The notes beneath the pieces are model-generated. The model was given only the letters and a program-made list of their open reading frames with translations. It was not told the DNA's origin and did no database searches. Made by a program: the position numbers and the translations under genes. 15,223 nucleotides of DNA. Source: DASSFZ01 sp036514635 (GTDB lineage: Bacteria; Chloroflexota; Anaerolineae; Fen-1058). The stretch covers positions 1 through 15,223 of the forward strand of contig DATBWU010000158.1 in assembly GCA_036514635.1 (NCBI GenBank), written 5' to 3'. Position 1 is the first letter of the stretch. The number at the start of each line of letters is the position of its first letter. Below are positions 13,479 through 15,223 of the stretch, piece by piece.

Positions 13479-14299
13479 CCCTTTTCTTTCAACCGCACCG
13501 CGATCGGGTACACCTGGCGGCGCGACCAGCCGGACAGGGCCGCCACCTCGCGCGCGGCGTCGGTAGTGCTCGCGCCGTCGCGCATCGCCTGCTCGACGGC
13601 GGCGCGCACCTCGACCTCGTCCCAACGCGCCGACTCGGGCGCGCCCGCGATCACCAGCGTGATCTCGCCCAATACCTCGCCACTGAAATGCTCGCGCGCG
13701 CCGCTGATCGTTCCTCGCCAGATTTCTTCGTGCGTTTTGGTCAGTTCGCGCGCTACTGCAATCGATCGGTCGCCGAGCACGACTTGAAGATCGGCCAGCG
13801 ACTCGGCCAGGCGATGCGGCGCTTCGTAAGCGACCAGCGTGCGCCGTTCTCGCGCGATCTCGTGCAACAGTCTGCGTCGATCGGGTGACCGTCGCGGCAA
13901 GAAGCCGAGAAACACAAAGGCATCCGTCGGCAAGCCCGAGGCGACCAGCGCGGTCACGGCGGCGGTCGGGCCGGGAACCGGGGTGATGGGGACGCCGCGC
14001 TCGATAGCGGCGCGGATCAACGCATAACCCGGATCGGACAGGCCGGGCATGCCGGCTTCCGAGATCAGCGCCACATCGCCCGATTCGAGCGCGGCCAACA
14101 CCTGCTCGATGCGCGCGGTTTCGTTGTGCTCGAACAGGCTGAGGATGGGCTTGTCGATGTCGAAGTGCTTCAGCAGCAGCCCGGCGCGGCGCGTGTCTTC
14201 CGCGGCGATTAACGCAACCGCGCGCAAGGTCTCCAGCGCGCGGAACGTGATGTCGCCGAGATGGCCGATCGGCGTGCCGACGATGTAGAGCGTGCCCAT
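13460..14299 (-). CDS. rsmI: 16S rRNA (cytidine1402-2'-O)-methyltransferase
   Basis: A 279-residue SAM-dependent tetrapyrrole-methylase-fold enzyme that 2'-O-methylates C1402 in the ribosomal decoding centre. Family motifs in order: VGTPIGHLGD (7-16, usually GTPIGNLxD, here His for Asn), AAEDTRRAG, LISEAGMPGLSDPGYALI, VPGPTAAVTAL, FVFLGFLPRR and YEAPHRL. The C-terminal TTDAAREVAALSGWSRRQVY segment fits the small helix-turn-helix domain of RsmI proteins. Start ATG 14299 aligns with the family start (MGTLYIVGTPIG), although the preceding bases (CCCCCT) give no ribosome site. The final codons and stop lie inside an interspersed repeat. It is followed by the isomerase after 290 bp. Confidence 0.96.
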   Translation of the reverse strand: MGTLYIVGTPIGHLGDITFRALETLRAVALIAAEDTRRAGLLLKHFDIDKPILSLFEHNETARIEQVLAALESGDVALISEAGMPGLSDPGYALIRAAIERGVPITPVPGPTAAVTALVASGLPTDAFVFLGFLPRRSPDRRRLLHEIARERRTLVAYEAPHRLAESLADLQVVLGDRSIAVARELTKTHEEIWRGTISGAREHFSGEVLGEITLVIAGAPESARWDEVEVRAAVEQAMRDGASTTDAAREVAALSGWSRRQVYPIAVRLKEKGADEPR

Positions 14300-14305
14300 A
14301 GGGGG

Positions 14306-14379
14306 TTAAACGTAAAGCGTAAAACGTAAAGCGTAAAACGGGATGGGGGCGATTTCACGTTTTACGTTTCACGCTTTAA
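14306..14379. repeat. CGTAAA-type tandem and inverted repeat
   Basis: A run of alternating CGTAAAGCGTAAAA units (about 14306-14340) faces an inverted copy CACGTTTTACGTTTCACG (14356-14373) plus CTTTAA. Together they can form a long imperfect hairpin in the 88-bp gap between the KaiC-like gene and rsmI. It may attenuate read-through, but it has no clean T-tract. It leaves rsmI with no visible Shine-Dalgarno. Confidence 0.6.
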
Positions 14380-14387
14380 GCCGAGCG

Positions 14388-15146
14388 CTAGCGTGTGCCG
14401 GCGGTCAGCGTGCGATGCGAAATGCCGCTCAAGATGCCTTCGCGTCCCTCGAACACGCCCGTGACGACGATGCCATCCTTCGGGCTGATCTCGTAGCGAC
14501 GGATTTCTTTGACGTGATCGCTGCCGCGCACCTTGATCACGACGATCGCGCGCTGCACCGCGCTGTCGATTTCGACGTAGCGCAGCAGCACGATCGCATC
14601 GACCAGGTACGAGAGCTTGCCCTGTTCCAGACGCTGATTCTCGAAACGGCTTTCCTCGCCGACGAGGAGCGCGGTGACCTGCTCGCGCTTGAGCGCATTG
14701 ATCAGCGTGTTGTATACACCGCGCAGCTCGTGCGGATCGTTGGTGAGGCGGGTGAAGTGCGTGACGCTGTCGAGCACGACGCGGCGGATGCCGCCGTTCA
14801 GCAGCAGGCGACTCAGCGGGCTGTTGGGCTGTTGCAGGCTCTCCAATAGCACGAGCGGCGAGGTGAAGTGCAGGTACAGCAGCTCCTTAGATTCCAGTTC
14901 TTTCAGGTTCCAGCCCAGCGCCTCGGCGTCGCGGTGAAGCGATTGTGGGAACTCCTCGAACGAGATCAGCACGCCCGGCTCGCCGCGCCGCGCGCCGTGA
15001 ACCAGGTATTGCAGCGCCAGGGTCGTCTTGCCGGTGCCGGGCGCGCCGCGGACCAGCACCGCCGTTCCCGGCAGAAATCCACCGGCCAGCATCTCGTCAA
15101 GCCCGGCAATGCCGGTGGGAACTCGATCAGATTTCTTGTCGGCCAT
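14388..15146 (-). CDS. single-domain KaiC-like RecA-superfamily ATPase
   Basis: A 252-residue ATPase with one KaiC domain (circadian KaiC has two, about 520 residues). Residues 9-27 give VPTGIAGLDEMLAGGFLPG, the usual KaiC entry. Walker A is GAPGTGKTT (34-42, Lys40), the catalytic Glu pair is in ISFEEFP (Glu64/Glu65), Walker B is RRVVLDSV (Asp126), and the C-terminal VKVRGSDHVKEIRRYEI-like block reads IKVRGSDHVKEIRRYEISPK. No kaiA or kaiB is nearby, so a clock role is not implied. Such proteins are usually linked to signal transduction or are of unknown function. Start ATG 15146 has AGGGAG upstream. It is followed by rsmI on the same strand. Confidence 0.9.
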   Translation of the reverse strand: MADKKSDRVPTGIAGLDEMLAGGFLPGTAVLVRGAPGTGKTTLALQYLVHGARRGEPGVLISFEEFPQSLHRDAEALGWNLKELESKELLYLHFTSPLVLLESLQQPNSPLSRLLLNGGIRRVVLDSVTHFTRLTNDPHELRGVYNTLINALKREQVTALLVGEESRFENQRLEQGKLSYLVDAIVLLRYVEIDSAVQRAIVVIKVRGSDHVKEIRRYEISPKDGIVVTGVFEGREGILSGISHRTLTAGTR

Positions 15147-15195
15147 AAGGAACTCCCTACCTCACCCCTTTCCCCGGCCTGTCGGCCACCCCCTT

Positions 15196-15223
15196 CCCCT
15201 CTCCCGACTTGTCGGGAGAGGGG
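15196..15223. repeat. perfect palindrome at right edge
   Basis: CCCCTCTCCCGAC (15196-15208) and GTCGGGAGAGGGG (15211-15223) pair perfectly around TT. It is preceded by CCTCACCCCTTTCCCC-type text. This is a common style of interspersed repeat. It may continue beyond the window. Confidence 0.6.

Noticed and set aside
14306..14379. CRISPR-like array from the repeated CGTAAA units
   Set aside because: Units are about 6-14 bp with no spacers of uniform length, and part is inverted; this is a simple interspersed repeat.

Overview
The window looks like a chromosomal segment from a GC-rich, probably environmental bacterium. My best guess is a Chloroflexota (Anaerolineae-like) lineage. This is inferred from gene content (a fused-specificity PGI/PMI, a single-domain KaiC-like ATPase, RND pumps without a TolC gene) and from many short palindromic intergenic repeats. 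No rRNA or phylogenetic marker is present to settle it. Almost every gene is on the minus strand. The exceptions are a toxin-antitoxin pair and a candidate small RNA in a lower-GC island.

Left part (1-6062), read in the direction of transcription (right to left): a decayed 3' tail of an efflux adaptor gene, a complete CusA/CzcA-type RND pump (5923-2756), an intact minimal adaptor lipoprotein (2580-2140), and a second RND pump (1832 to beyond position 1). This looks like a tandem duplication of an [adaptor + RND] module in which the leading adaptor has decayed. A 130-bp inverted-repeat element and a 5' leader hairpin lie between the adaptor and the second pump.

Middle (6063-8227): a lower-GC, gene-poor island. 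It holds three helically phased CTTCAT repeats (a possible OmpR/PhoB-class regulator site), a promoter followed by two hairpins and an excellent intrinsic terminator (a candidate ~80-nt sRNA), a relic of a DUF1684 gene end, a DUF104-type antitoxin/PIN toxin operon with its own promoter and an inverted repeat that may be an operator, and an intact DUF1684 gene. The toxin-antitoxin cassette therefore sits between two direct copies of a DUF1684 3' end.

Right part (8228-15223): a 91-bp palindromic MITE-like element, a second palindrome and tRNA-Ser(CGA) with a clear promoter. Housekeeping and regulatory genes follow, all on the minus strand. In transcription order these are a KaiC-like ATPase, RsmI (16S rRNA 2'-O-methyltransferase), bifunctional phosphoglucose/phosphomannose isomerase, a soluble REC-GAF-PAS histidine kinase and an MBL/beta-CASP ribonuclease. 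The gap between RsmI and the isomerase carries a nested repeat: a 76-bp TIR element with an apparent 8-bp target duplication inside an older interspersed palindrome, and that palindrome supplies the rsmI stop codon.

I did not find a clearly new multi-gene system. The best leads are the duplicated efflux module with a stripped-down adaptor, the candidate sRNA, and the nested mobile repeats.
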